NCBI GenBank assembly: GCA_963721115.1
Contig: CAVRIA010000017.1
Location: 162,191-226,190 of the forward strand
Length of the DNA: 64,000 bases
Direction: 5' to 3'
Origin: CAVRIA01 sp963721115
GTDB lineage: Bacteria; Desulfobacterota; Binatia; HRBIN30; CADEER01
Part shown: positions 21,976-35,013 of the stretch, in pieces
How the letters are laid out: the number at the start of each line of letters is the position of its first letter
Position numbering within the stretch: position 1 is the first letter of the stretch
Notes under the pieces: model-generated
Told to the model about the DNA's origin: nothing
Databases searched by the model: none
What the model saw: only the letters and a program-made list of their open reading frames with translations
Position numbers and translations under genes: made by a program

Positions 21976-23550
21976 TCAGGTCGGGAAGCGCAGCGTCGCG
22001 TGCGCGTCGAGCATCTTGTCGCGGATCGGCACCTCGATCGGGCAGGTGTTCGCGCACGGGGCGCTGCACCCGAGGCAAGCCGCGGCATTGCGCTCCAGCC
22101 GCGCGTAGAGACGCATGCCTTCCTTCTCCCACCCATAGTCCTTGAAGTACATCCGGTAGCGCAGGACGTCATTGATCGGCAAGTCGTAAGCGCAGGAATC
22201 CAGGCACCGGCCGCAGTGCGGCTGGCAGTAGTCGCCTGCCGTCAGCTCGTCGTAGCGGCGCAGCAGCGCGACGTCGGCGTCGCGCACCTTCGCGCCCGAC
22301 GCGTACAGGTACTCGTCGACGTGTTGGAGGTTGTAGAACGAGACGACGAGGCAGGAGACGTTGGGATTTGACAGCACCCAGCGAAAGGCCGCCTGCGAGT
22401 AGGCGCTCCTCTCGTCGCGGAAGTCGGCGAGATTGGCCTGCTTGGCGCCCTTCAGCGTCTTCATGGCGACGATGCCGACGTCGTGCGCGTGCGCCTTCTC
22501 GAGGATGTGATCGAAGTTCGGCCACATGCTGAAATGGTAGGCGAGCATCATCACGTCGAAGCGGCCGGAATCGATGGCCGTGTTCGCCACCTCCTCGAGA
22601 TTCGGCGTGTGGGTGCTGACGCCGAGGAAGCGCGCCTTGCCCTGTTCCTTGAGTCGATCGAAGGCCTCGTGAATGTTGGGCGCCATCAACCGCTCTACCC
22701 TGTCGCACGAGTGCACGTGGACGAGGTCGACGTAGTCCGTCTGCAGCCGCTGCAGGCTATCCTCTACCGCCTCGATGATCTTCGGCACCGGCGTATCGTT
22801 CGGAAGGTGTCCGTCCGCAACGCAGAACTTCGTCGCCACGAACATCTTGTCGCGGCGGCCTTTCATCGCCTGCCCGAGCAGCCGCTCGGAACCCGTCTCC
22901 GCGTAGTCGGGAGCCGTGTCGAAGTAGTTGACGCCGCGATCCATGGCACGTCGGGCGATCTCCACGTCCTTGATGCGTCCGGAGCCGAGGGAGATGTCCG
23001 ACACCATGGCGCCGGTACGTCCCAGGCGGCGGTAGCTCCGAATCCGCGCCTCGCGCCATTCCGGCTGCACGGCCGCAGCGGTGGTCTCGACCTTGGCCCG
23101 GAAGATGTCGCGACCGACAGCCAGCCAGCCCGAGTTACGCCATACGGCCGCCGCAGCTCCGCCCGCCGCAGCCGCCACGGTGACGCCGCCGGCGCCGAGG
23201 GCTCGTAGGGCGACCCGCCGCGTCGTTCCACCCGTTGCGGCCCGTTGCTCCTCGGCGGCGGTCGCGGGTTTCCACAGCCAACTCGGGCCGACCGCTCCAC
23301 AGTTCTCGCACACCGGACGGCGCGTACGCAGGAAGACGCTCGTCACGGCGGCCAGCAGGATCGCCACGGGCGTCCACAGCTTCCACATCGGCAGGGCGCT
23401 CCTCTGAAGGCCCTCCACCGCGTCGTGGAGAAGCTCACCGCCGAGCCAGTACGCCGACAGCAGGCCGGCGGTCCACAGGCCGGCCACCAGTGCCGGTCGC
23501 ACGCGAACGTGGCGATCGCTTCGCGTGCCTCCACACTCCGAACACTTCAT
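21976..23550 (-). CDS. Membrane-anchored aldo/keto reductase with 4Fe-4S ferredoxin-type C-terminus
   Basis: 524 residues. The N-terminus carries two CxxC pairs (CSEC and CENC) flanking two membrane segments, possibly a split zinc ribbon. A further hydrophobic stretch preceded by TRRVALRALG resembles a twin-arginine signal. The aldo/keto reductase barrel (about 175-430) shows GVNYFDTAPDYAETGSERLL and ATKF, with tetrad D, Y, K, and H in DLVHVHSCD. The C-terminus has CQPHCGRCLDSC and then CLGCSAPCANTCP, cysteine clusters able to hold 4Fe-4S centres. The substrate is unknown. The stacked N-terminal modules are unusual for this family. Confidence 0.88.
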   Translation of the reverse strand: MKCSECGGTRSDRHVRVRPALVAGLWTAGLLSAYWLGGELLHDAVEGLQRSALPMWKLWTPVAILLAAVTSVFLRTRRPVCENCGAVGPSWLWKPATAAEEQRAATGGTTRRVALRALGAGGVTVAAAAGGAAAAVWRNSGWLAVGRDIFRAKVETTAAAVQPEWREARIRSYRRLGRTGAMVSDISLGSGRIKDVEIARRAMDRGVNYFDTAPDYAETGSERLLGQAMKGRRDKMFVATKFCVADGHLPNDTPVPKIIEAVEDSLQRLQTDYVDLVHVHSCDRVERLMAPNIHEAFDRLKEQGKARFLGVSTHTPNLEEVANTAIDSGRFDVMMLAYHFSMWPNFDHILEKAHAHDVGIVAMKTLKGAKQANLADFRDERSAYSQAAFRWVLSNPNVSCLVVSFYNLQHVDEYLYASGAKVRDADVALLRRYDELTAGDYCQPHCGRCLDSCAYDLPINDVLRYRMYFKDYGWEKEGMRLYARLERNAAACLGCSAPCANTCPIEVPIRDKMLDAHATLRFPT

Positions 23551-23655
23551 GGCAACCTCTCCCGAAGAAGCGGATTCGACGTATCGCCCCTGGCTCGCGT
23601 CGGGAGGAGGAATCGTAGTCGCGGCGCGGCGCCGTGTCCACCGCCACCGCCGCGC

Positions 23656-26145
23656 TCATTCCGCAGGTGGCTCGCTCTCGTCCTTGCCGTTGCCCTCACC
23701 GTCGCCTTCGCCCTCGTCTTCCGCGAGACAGGCAACGCCGACGACCTTCTCGCCTTCCGCCAGATCGATGAGGCGAACTCCCTGGGTATTTCGTCCCATG
23801 ACGGAGATGCCGCGCACCGGCGTTCGGATCACCTTACCGGCGTCGGTGATCAGCATGATGTCGTCTTCCTCCCGGACCAGGCGCACGCCGACGACCGGCC
23901 CGTTGCGGTCCGTGACGCGCAGAGTGAGGATCCCCTTGCCGCCGCGCGACGTGACGCGGTACTCGTCCATCACCGTGCGCTTGCCGTAACCCTTCTCCGC
24001 GACGGTGAGCAGAGTCGCCTCCGGATTCACGACGTCGACCGCGACCACCGCGTCGTCCTTCGCAAGCTGGATGCCGCGTACCCCGGCGGCGGCGCGGCCC
24101 ATGGGACGGACGTCGGCCTCGCGGAAGCGGATCGCCTGGCCGGTGCAGGTGGAGAGGATCACGTTCTGATCGCCGTCGGTAAGCCGTACACCGATGACTT
24201 CGTCACCCTCGTTCAGCCGGATGGCGATGATGCCCGACGGGCGCGGGTTCGCGTATTCTTGAAGATCCGTCTTCTTCACCACGCCCTGCTTGGTGGCGAA
24301 CAGCACGTAGCGCCCCGGGAGAAACTCGCGCACGGTGAGGAAGGCGGACACCTTCTCGTCGGCCTGCAGCTGCAAGAGGTTGACGATCGCCTTGCCGCGC
24401 GCGGCGCGGCCGGCCTGCGGCAGCGCGTACACCTTGATCCAGTACAGCTTGCCGCTGGTGGTGAAGATCAGGATGTAGGCGTGCGTCGAGGCGACGAAGA
24501 GGTGCTCGATGAAGTCCTCCTCCTTGGTCACGGCGCCGATCTTGCCGCGCCCGCCACGGCGCTGCGCACGGTACTCGCCGACCGGGTTGCGCTTGATGTA
24601 GCCGTCGTGGGACACGGTGACGACCATGTCCTCTTCGGCGATGAGATCTTCGTCGGTGAGATCGGTGGAATCCTCGACGATCTCCGTGCGGCGCGCGTCG
24701 GCGTAGAGCTTGCGTACCTCGTGCAGCTCCTCGACGATGATTTTGAGCACCTCTCCCTCGTCGGCGAGGATCTCCTGGTAGCGGGCGATCTGCTTCAGGA
24801 CCTCGGCGTGCTCCTCGATGATCCGGTCGCGCTCGAGGTTGGTCAGCCGCTGCAGGCGCATGTCGAGGATCGCCTGGGCCTGGATCTCGCTCAGCGAGAA
24901 CTGGCTCATCAGTCCCTCGCGCGCGGTGGCCGGATCGGCCGCGGCGCGAATCAGGGCGATGACGGCGTCGAGCGACTCGATGGCGATCTTGAGACCTTCC
25001 AGGATGTGCAGTCTCTCCTGCGCCTTGCGCAGCTCGTAGGCGGTGCGGCGGGTGACCACCTCCTTGCGGTGATCGATGAAGACCTGCAGGGCCTCCCTGA
25101 GATCCAACGTGCGCGGTCGCCGGCCGACGATGGCCAACATGTTGATGCCGAAGGATTCCTGCAGGGCGCTCATCTTGTAGAGCTGGTTGAGCACCACCTC
25201 GGGCACCGCGTCGCGCTTGAGGTCGATGACCACGCGCATGCCATCGCGGTCGGACTCGTCGCGCAGGTCGGAGATGCCCTCGATGCGCTTGTCGTTGACC
25301 ATCTCCGCGATACGCTCGATGAGGCGCGCCTTGTTCACCTGATAGGGTAGCTCGGTGACGATGATCTTCGTCTTGTCGCGGCGCTCGTCCCCCTCCTCGA
25401 TGTGGACCCGGGCGCGCATCTGCAACACCCCGCGGCCGGTGCGGTAGGCCTCGCGGATGGCGGAGCGCCCGTGGATGAAGCCGGCGGTGGGGAAGTCGGG
25501 GCCGGGAATGTACTGCATCAGCTGATCGACCGTCAGTGTCGGGTCCTCGATCAGCGCCACCAAACCGTCGACCACCTCCCCGAGGTTGTGCGGCGGGATG
25601 TTCGTGGCCATGCCGACGGCGATGCCTGAGGAACCGTTGATGAGCAGGTTGGGGATGCGGGCCGGCAGAACGACCGGCTCCCGGAGCGTGTCGTCATAGT
25701 TGGGGGTGAAATCGACCGTTTCCTTGTCGATGTCCCCGAGCAGCTCGCTCGCGATGCGGGCCATGCGGACTTCCGTGTAGCGCATGGCCGCAGGCGGATC
25801 GCCGTCGATCGATCCGAAGTTGCCCTGTCCGTCGACCAGCGGGTAGCGCAGGGAGAAGTCCTGCACCATGCGCACGATCGTGTCGTAGACCGCCTGGTCG
25901 CCGTGCGGGTGGTACTTGCCGATCACGTCCCCGACGATGCGCGCCGACTTTTTGTACGGCCTGTTCCAGTCGTTGCTCAGATCGTACATCGCGTACAGGG
26001 AGCGGCGATGCACCGGCTTGAGCCCGTCGCGCGCGTCGGGGAGGGCGCGCTGGATGATGACGGACATCGCGTAGTCCATGTAGGACTGCCGCATCTCGTC
26101 TTCGATCGCGATCGGTTGTCTGTTGGGTTTCCCGGTCGTTTCCAT
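23656..26145 (-). CDS. gyrA: DNA gyrase subunit A
   Basis: 829 residues. The catalytic tyrosine is Y123 (MRYTEVRM), and the GyrA box QRRGGRG marks gyrase rather than topoisomerase IV. Six beta-pinwheel repeats follow, with an acidic Glu/Gly/Asp-rich tail ([15 protein letters not shown]). In the quinolone-resistance region the sequence is [10 protein letters not shown], so Q84 replaces the serine or threonine usual at E. coli position 83. It lies 40 bases after gyrB. Confidence 0.98.
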   Translation of the reverse strand: METTGKPNRQPIAIEDEMRQSYMDYAMSVIIQRALPDARDGLKPVHRRSLYAMYDLSNDWNRPYKKSARIVGDVIGKYHPHGDQAVYDTIVRMVQDFSLRYPLVDGQGNFGSIDGDPPAAMRYTEVRMARIASELLGDIDKETVDFTPNYDDTLREPVVLPARIPNLLINGSSGIAVGMATNIPPHNLGEVVDGLVALIEDPTLTVDQLMQYIPGPDFPTAGFIHGRSAIREAYRTGRGVLQMRARVHIEEGDERRDKTKIIVTELPYQVNKARLIERIAEMVNDKRIEGISDLRDESDRDGMRVVIDLKRDAVPEVVLNQLYKMSALQESFGINMLAIVGRRPRTLDLREALQVFIDHRKEVVTRRTAYELRKAQERLHILEGLKIAIESLDAVIALIRAAADPATAREGLMSQFSLSEIQAQAILDMRLQRLTNLERDRIIEEHAEVLKQIARYQEILADEGEVLKIIVEELHEVRKLYADARRTEIVEDSTDLTDEDLIAEEDMVVTVSHDGYIKRNPVGEYRAQRRGGRGKIGAVTKEEDFIEHLFVASTHAYILIFTTSGKLYWIKVYALPQAGRAARGKAIVNLLQLQADEKVSAFLTVREFLPGRYVLFATKQGVVKKTDLQEYANPRPSGIIAIRLNEGDEVIGVRLTDGDQNVILSTCTGQAIRFREADVRPMGRAAAGVRGIQLAKDDAVVAVDVVNPEATLLTVAEKGYGKRTVMDEYRVTSRGGKGILTLRVTDRNGPVVGVRLVREEDDIMLITDAGKVIRTPVRGISVMGRNTQGVRLIDLAEGEKVVGVACLAEDEGEGDGEGNGKDESEPPAE

Positions 26146-26185
26146 CTTCGTTCCGGTCCGGAGTCTCGCTGGCCCCGCGGCGGGA

Positions 26186-28714
<2,529 letters not shown>

Positions 28715-28811
28715 TTAATTCAGGGTACTTACGGCTTCTGCGGGCGGTGCTTTCCCAAGCGCTGCGGCGGTCTTCGAAAAGCCCTGTTCGGCGCCTGGAT
28801 GGCGGCGCCCA

Positions 28812-29924
28812 TCACAGGCGCATCGGCATGACGATATAACAGTAGTCCGGGTCGCCACTGAAGCGGATCACGCCGGGGCTGACCTCGTCGTTCAGGCCGA
28901 TTTCGAGGCGGCCGTCGGGCGGCAGGATGGAGAGCACATCGATCAGATAGCGGGCGTTGAAGCCGATCCCGACGGAAGGCCCATCGTAGTCGATCTCTAC
29001 CTCTTCCGCCGCCTCGCCGACGTCCGGGTTGATCGAGGAAAGCTCGAGACGCTGCTCCTCGAGCTGCAGCTTCACGCCGCGCGTGCGCTCGCTGGAGACG
29101 ATCTGCACGCGGCGCAGGGCCGCGTGCAGAGCCGAAACGTCGACGGTGGCGATGCGCTCGGATTTTGCGGGAATCACCTGGTGGTAATCGGGAAACTCGC
29201 CCTCGATCAGGCGCATGGACATTTTGACCCCGCCGCGTCGCGCATAGGCGACGCCGCCGTGGAAGCTGAGCTCGATCGCGTCTTCGCCACTCTCCAGAAC
29301 CTTGCGCAGCTCGGTGATCGCCTTGCGCGGAACGATGACGCTGGCGCCGAGCGGCCCACCTTCCATGCCGCGCGTGATCATCGCCAAGCGGTGACCGTCG
29401 GTAGCCACCATGCGCAGCCGACCCGCCTCGGTTGCCTCGAAGTAGACCCCGTTCAGATTCACCCGCGTCTCGTCCGCGGAAACAGCGAACAGAGTGCGCT
29501 CGATCATCTCGGTCAGCGTTTCCGCCGCCACCCGCACGGTCTCCGTCTCTGCGCCCTCCGGCGCCTCGGGCATGGCCGGAAACTCGCGCGGGTCGAGCCC
29601 GACCAGGCGGAACCGCGAGCGTCCCGCGGAAACCTCGATCCAGTTGTTGTCGAGCGAACGGATTCGAACATCTCCCTCGGAAAACTCGCGCACCATCTCG
29701 AAGAGCTTGCGGGCACCGGTCGTGAGCGTGCCCTTGCGCTTCACCGCGGCGGCGCACTGGCGCTGGACCGCCACTTCCTGATCCGTCGCCGAGACCGCGA
29801 CTCCGTCACCGGAAGACTCGATCAGGACGTTGCTCAGGATCGGAATCGTCGTTCGGCGTTCCACGATTCCCTGGGTCAGGTACAGACCGGCCAAAAGCTC
29901 ACTGCGCGCGATGGTAAGTTCCAT
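28812..29924 (-). CDS. dnaN: DNA polymerase III beta sliding clamp
   Basis: 370 residues, full length. It opens MELTIARSELLAGLYLTQGI and contains TTIPILSNVLIES and the late conserved SINPDVGEAAEEVE. It ends with ...DPDYCYIVMPMRL, the clamp's usual C-terminus. It follows dnaA after 232 bases of AT-rich sequence that may be part of the origin. Confidence 0.97.
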   Translation of the reverse strand: MELTIARSELLAGLYLTQGIVERRTTIPILSNVLIESSGDGVAVSATDQEVAVQRQCAAAVKRKGTLTTGARKLFEMVREFSEGDVRIRSLDNNWIEVSAGRSRFRLVGLDPREFPAMPEAPEGAETETVRVAAETLTEMIERTLFAVSADETRVNLNGVYFEATEAGRLRMVATDGHRLAMITRGMEGGPLGASVIVPRKAITELRKVLESGEDAIELSFHGGVAYARRGGVKMSMRLIEGEFPDYHQVIPAKSERIATVDVSALHAALRRVQIVSSERTRGVKLQLEEQRLELSSINPDVGEAAEEVEIDYDGPSVGIGFNARYLIDVLSILPPDGRLEIGLNDEVSPGVIRFSGDPDYCYIVMPMRL

Positions 29925-30156
29925 TCCGTCCCCACCTCAGCCTGTTTTTCCTTCTTCTTATCTTTATTCAAAAAGAAAAAGAACTAGTACTAGTAAGAGC
30001 AGTGGATATGGGGAAAACGTTCGCGGAGAACGGGTACCAGCTCCCGGGCTGGGGAATCGAGGGGAGTGGCGACCACCCCACGGCCGGCTTTTCCGGCACA
30101 TCTCCACGCCTTCTCCACGAGATCTCCCCGGGTTATTCACAAGCGGTCGACCCCCG
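29925..30156. other. dnaA-dnaN intergenic region, candidate origin half with unwinding element
   Basis: The region contains an A/T-rich stretch (29944-29998) in an otherwise GC-rich chromosome. A 12-base perfect palindrome ACTAGTACTAGT lies at 29983-29994. An exact DnaA box TTATTCACA is at 30133-30141, and a weaker one (AGTGGATAT, reverse sense, two mismatches) is at 30001-30009. Repeated TAG/TAA-type triplets next to the palindrome resemble DnaA-trios, but that is speculative. Confidence 0.55.
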
Positions 30157-31497
30157 TCACGTGGTGGACCGCTCCACCATGCGCTCGAGACGCTCGATCT
30201 CGACGCGGAACGCGGCATCATCGCGCAGGCGGCGCTCGACGACCTGCGCGGCGTGAATGACCGTCGAGTGATCGCGCCCGCCGAAACGGTCACCGATGAC
30301 GGGAAAGGAAGCCTGTGTGTAGCGGCGACAGAGATACATGGCGATTTGTCTCGGCAGCGCGACCGTCCGCGTGCGCTTCTTCGATCGCAGCTCGTTTGGA
30401 CGGATGTTGTAGAAATCACAAACGGCCTTCTGGATCGACTCGATCGTGATGGCGCGATCTTTCTTCTCGCGCAGGACACTCTGCAACACCTCGCGCGCGA
30501 AGTCCACGGTGATGGGGCATTTGTTGAGGGAGGCGAAGGCGCCGAGGCGCGTGAGCGAGCCTTCGAGCTCGCGCACGTTGGAGTCGATACTCGATGCCAG
30601 GTAGAGCGCCACCTCGTGTGGCAGCTCGATGTGCTCGAGTTCCGCCTTCTTCTCGAGAATGGCGACGCGCGTTTCCACGTCGGGCGGTTGGATGTCGGCG
30701 ATCAGCCCCCACTCGAATCGGTTGCGCAGGCGCTCCTCGAGATCGGGGATCTCCTTGGGAAACTTGTCCGACGTCAGGACGATCTGGCGGTGGCTCTCGT
30801 ACAGGGAATTGAAGGTGTGGAAGAACTCTTCCTGTGTCCGCTCGCGGCCGGCGAGGAACTGGACGTCGTCGACGATCAGCACGTCGACGCGCCGGAAGCG
30901 GTTTTTGAACTCATCCATGCGGTCGCGCCGCAGAGCGGCGATGAGCTCGTTCATGAACGACTCGGACGACAGGTACACCACCCGCGCGTCCGGGGTCCTG
31001 TCGAGCACCTGGTGGCCGATGGCGTTGACCAGGTGCGTCTTGCCGAGACCGACGCCGCCGTAGATGAAGAGCGGGTTGTAGTGGTCGCCCGGTTGGCTCG
31101 CCACCGCCTTGGATGCCGCGTGGGCGAACTGATTGCTGGCTCCCACTACAAAGCTGGCGAACGTGTACTTCGGTAGGAGCGCGGAACGACGTGCCTCCGC
31201 CCGGCTGGGCGGAGCCGGCAGCGGCGGTGGAGGCGGAAACAGCTCCTGCTGCGTCGACGCCTTCACGGTGAGGACGATACGCGTCAACTGACCGCGGCTC
31301 GCCTCCGCCAGGGCACTTTCCAGAGCTGCCAGATAGCGGCGGCGAACGACGTCGGCGGCGAGCCGGCTCGGCGCCTCGACGACCAGGCTCTGTTCGCGCT
31401 GAGAGGACGGGCGCAGCCGCGAGACGTATTGCGCGAAATCGTCAGGCGCGAAGCCGCCGGCCGCCCCACTGAGAACTTGCCGCCACAGATTTTCCAT
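30157..31497 (-). CDS. dnaA: Chromosomal replication initiator DnaA
   Basis: 446 residues from the ATG at 31497 (a GTG lies one codon earlier). Domain I is at the N-terminus, followed by a proline-rich linker (PPPPPLPAPPSR). The AAA+ domain has Walker A GGVGLGKTH and Walker B VLIVDDVQF. The C-terminal DnaA-box-binding signature GGRDHSTVIHAAQVVERR is intact. It heads the minus-strand block dnaA-dnaN-gyrB-gyrA and is divergent from hemL. Confidence 0.98.
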   Translation of the reverse strand: MENLWRQVLSGAAGGFAPDDFAQYVSRLRPSSQREQSLVVEAPSRLAADVVRRRYLAALESALAEASRGQLTRIVLTVKASTQQELFPPPPPLPAPPSRAEARRSALLPKYTFASFVVGASNQFAHAASKAVASQPGDHYNPLFIYGGVGLGKTHLVNAIGHQVLDRTPDARVVYLSSESFMNELIAALRRDRMDEFKNRFRRVDVLIVDDVQFLAGRERTQEEFFHTFNSLYESHRQIVLTSDKFPKEIPDLEERLRNRFEWGLIADIQPPDVETRVAILEKKAELEHIELPHEVALYLASSIDSNVRELEGSLTRLGAFASLNKCPITVDFAREVLQSVLREKKDRAITIESIQKAVCDFYNIRPNELRSKKRTRTVALPRQIAMYLCRRYTQASFPVIGDRFGGRDHSTVIHAAQVVERRLRDDAAFRVEIERLERMVERSTT

Positions 31498-31600
31498 CAC
31501 GAAGCCGTTATCAACAGGCGGAGGTCCAGATAATATAGCTTGTGAATCAGATACTTATGACCGCCGGACCGTTTTTCTCCACAGAGAAATCCACAGCTGG
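31498..31600. other. Candidate chromosomal origin upstream of dnaA
   Basis: Four DnaA-box-like 9-mers lie within 90 bases. TTATCAACA is at 31508-31516, with one mismatch to TTATCCACA. TGATTCACA is at 31541-31549 on the minus strand, with one mismatch to TTATTCACA. TTCTCCACA is at 31575-31583 (one mismatch) and AAATCCACA at 31587-31595 (two). They bracket an AT-rich stretch (31529-31560). The rest of the gap to hemL (31601-31784) shows nothing I can name. Confidence 0.65.
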
Positions 31601-31784
31601 TCGAGACCCCGATGGCGATTCGATATTTGGTCGGGATTCCGCGGCGACCTGGCCCCCCCAGGAGCCGCGGCGTCGGTTTAACCTGTTCGCGTCGAAGGAG
31701 CAAGAAGAATTTTCCGCACGTGGTCGCAAGAAAGGCGGCAGTTGCGTTGACGCCGTCTCCCCGGCGATGCTAGCCCGCCTTGCC

Positions 31785-33071
<1,287 letters not shown>

Positions 33072-33109
33072 GAGAGGCGCCGACGGGCCGCGTTCCCACT
33101 GCCACGCCG

Positions 33110-33322
33110 ATGCTGAGCAAGGACGGACTGGCCTCCGCCGGGCGCTACGCGGCGTTCGGTGTGGAGTTCGCGGCCATCATCATCGCCGGAGTGCTGACCG
33201 GCTACTACCTCGACGAGTTCCTGGGTACCTCACCGCTGCTGATCCTGCTCCTGAGCGTCGGCGGCATGATCGGCGCCGTGCGCCGCTTGCTTTGGTCGCT
33301 CAAAAAGCATAGCTCGTCCTGA
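33110..33322 (+). CDS. atpZ: AtpZ/AtpI-type small membrane protein of the ATP synthase operon
   Basis: 70 residues with two membrane segments (YAAFGVEFAAIIIAGVLTGY and TSPLLILLLSVGGMIGAV) separated by a short DEF loop. This pattern is typical of the AtpZ/AtpI family encoded before atpB, which are proposed c-ring assembly or cation-handling helpers. It starts 38 bases after hemL and ends 14 bases before atpI. Confidence 0.88.
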   Translation: MLSKDGLASAGRYAAFGVEFAAIIIAGVLTGYYLDEFLGTSPLLILLLSVGGMIGAVRRLLWSLKKHSSS

Positions 33323-33336
33323 TTCTCCTTCCCTCG

Positions 33337-33696
33337 ATGGCCCTGCGACTGGAAGACATTGAGCGCCTGCACATCGGGTTGCTCGCGGTGGCGACCGCGC
33401 TTGCGCTGGCGACGGCGTGGGTGTCGGCGTGGAGTGTGCTGCTCGGCGGGGCTGTCATGGGGGCGAACTTCTGGCTCATGAGGCAGCTCTCACGCCGCCT
33501 GCTCGCACCGGGGCGGGGGCGCCGGCCGGGAGTCGTCGTAGGCCTGCTGCTGGCGAAGTTCTCGCTGTTCATGGGTCTGTTGGGACTCCTCTTCTGGCGC
33601 GCGCCGATCGACCCGCTGGGTTTCGGCGTCGGCGCGACGATGCTTCTGGTCGCCTGCGTGGCGGCAGCGCTGCGGCAGCCATTGCGAACCGCATAG
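33337..33696 (+). CDS. atpI: ATP synthase subunit I-like protein
   Basis: 119 residues with four predicted membrane segments, for example LHIGLLAVATALALATAWV and WSVLLGGAVMGANFWLMRQL. The second matches the UncI/ATP synthase I family motif for the helix ahead of a basic loop (RRLLAPGRGRRPG). It is located directly before atpB (11 bases). The family is thought to assist c-ring assembly. Confidence 0.86.
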   Translation: MALRLEDIERLHIGLLAVATALALATAWVSAWSVLLGGAVMGANFWLMRQLSRRLLAPGRGRRPGVVVGLLLAKFSLFMGLLGLLFWRAPIDPLGFGVGATMLLVACVAAALRQPLRTA

Positions 33697-33707
33697 GGAG
33701 TGGAAAC

Positions 33708-34406
33708 GTGGAGCACGGTTTTACCTGGGTGTCGATCATTCCCGGTCTGAACATGATGCGCGATCATACCGCAACGGCCATCCTGGTGAGCGTTGCGCTG
33801 CTCGCCTGGGCATGGGTGGCGCGCCGCCAGCTCACGGCGGCGACGGACCCCGCCGTTCCGGACGAGACACTGACCGCGCGCAACTCTCTCGAGGTCTACG
33901 TCGAGGGGTTCACCGGGATCGTCGAGGGGGTGATCGGACCCGAGGGCCGCAAGTATGTCCCGTTCTACGCGGCGTTGTTTCTGTTCATTTTCGCGTCCAA
34001 CATGACCGGCCTGCTGCCGGGGTTCACCCCGCCCACCAGCAACATCAACATCACGCTGGCGCTCGGCCTGATCTCGTTCGTCATGTACAACTACTACGGG
34101 TTTCGCGCGCACGGCGCGTCCTATCTGAAGCACTTCATCGGTCCAATCTGGTGGCTGGCCTTCCTCATGCTCCCGCTCGAATTGGTCGACAACCTGCTGC
34201 GGCCGATCACGTTGAATCTCCGTCTTTTGATGAACATGTTCGCCGATCACTTGGTTCTGGACATCTTCACCGATCTCACGAAGCTGATCGTTCCGGTCGT
34301 GTTCCTCTTGCTGGGAGCGTTCGTCTCGCTCATCCAGGCGTTCGTCTTCACGCTCCTCAGTCTGGTGTACGTCGCCCTTGCGGTGAGCGGACACGAGGAG
34401 CACTGA
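33708..34406 (+). CDS. atpB: ATP synthase F0 subunit a
   Basis: 232 residues, a membrane subunit forming the proton half-channels. The essential arginine lies in ITLNLRLLMNMFADH, and PLELVDNLLRP precedes it as usual. The start is the GTG at 33708, with an AGGGAG ribosome-binding site; earlier in-frame codons overlap atpI and give no family sequence. It is followed by atpE after 114 bases. Confidence 0.96.
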   Translation: MEHGFTWVSIIPGLNMMRDHTATAILVSVALLAWAWVARRQLTAATDPAVPDETLTARNSLEVYVEGFTGIVEGVIGPEGRKYVPFYAALFLFIFASNMTGLLPGFTPPTSNINITLALGLISFVMYNYYGFRAHGASYLKHFIGPIWWLAFLMLPLELVDNLLRPITLNLRLLMNMFADHLVLDIFTDLTKLIVPVVFLLLGAFVSLIQAFVFTLLSLVYVALAVSGHEEH

Positions 34407-34520
34407 GTAGCGTCCGTTTGCTTAACCCGAGGGTCCGGCGAGGCCGAGGTGGTGGTAGAGGAGGACAGAGGAGGCGTGGCCGGTAGCGGGCCCTCTTGTC
34501 GAAGAAGGAGGAGATAGAAC

Positions 34521-34841
34521 ATGCGAAAACACCTGATGCTGTTCGCGGCCACGGTGGCGTCCCTGCTGGGACCGAGTGCCGCAATGGCACAAGAAGCCGC
34601 CGCTGCCGGCGATTCGACCAAGGCCGGAATCGCGATTGCGGCCGGGCTGTCCATCGCCATCGCGGCCTTCGGCGCTGCGTTGGGACAGGGGCGCGCCGTG
34701 GCGGCCGCCATGGAGTCGATCGGACGCAATCCCAACGCGTCCGACCGCATCCAGACACCGATGATCATCGGCATCGCCTTCATGGAAGCCCTGGCGATCT
34801 ACGCCCTGGTCATCGCGTTCTTCCTGCAGGGAAAAATCTGA
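34521..34841 (+). CDS. atpE: ATP synthase F0 subunit c, with N-terminal signal sequence
   Basis: 106 residues. Residues 1-24 form a cleavable-looking signal ([19 protein letters not shown]). The usual two-helix hairpin follows, with the polar loop [14 protein letters not shown] and the ion-binding glutamate E89 in [13 protein letters not shown]. Glutamate is followed by alanine, not the Ser/Thr of sodium-type rings, so proton coupling is inferred. Signal-bearing c subunits are known in delta-proteobacteria. A GAAGGAGGAG ribosome-binding site precedes the ATG. Confidence 0.95.
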   Translation: MRKHLMLFAATVASLLGPSAAMAQEAAAAGDSTKAGIAIAAGLSIAIAAFGAALGQGRAVAAAMESIGRNPNASDRIQTPMIIGIAFMEALAIYALVIAFFLQGKI

Positions 34842-34844
34842 ACG

Positions 34845-34972
34845 GCAGGTTGTTAGGTTGTTGAGCTGTTAGGTTGTTAGGGAATAAGAAGAAGAGACTC
34901 GATTCGCCGCCGCGGCGCCGATTCTCGCCCCCCTAACAACCTAACAGCGAACAGCCTAACAACCTGCTTTTT
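34845..34972 (+). terminator. Large inverted repeat ending the F0 operon
   Basis: Two nearly complementary arms, 34845-34882 (rich in GGTTGTTAGG) and 34931-34967 (rich in CCTAACAACC), flank a 48-base GC-rich centre and are followed by TTTTT at 34968. It lies 3 bases after the atpE stop and before parB. It can act as a terminator. The arm sequence also belongs to a GTT-rich repeat type seen again at 60226-60300. Confidence 0.75.
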
Positions 34973-35013
34973 CGCTTGCGGTCTTCTTCCCGGCCGCGCT
35001 ATCATCCGCCGCG

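Noticed and set aside
31601..31784. parS sites near the origin
   Set aside because: No 16-base sequence close to TGTTTCACGTGAAACA was found here or near parB; CACGTG cores at about 30158 and 31719 lack the flanking bases.
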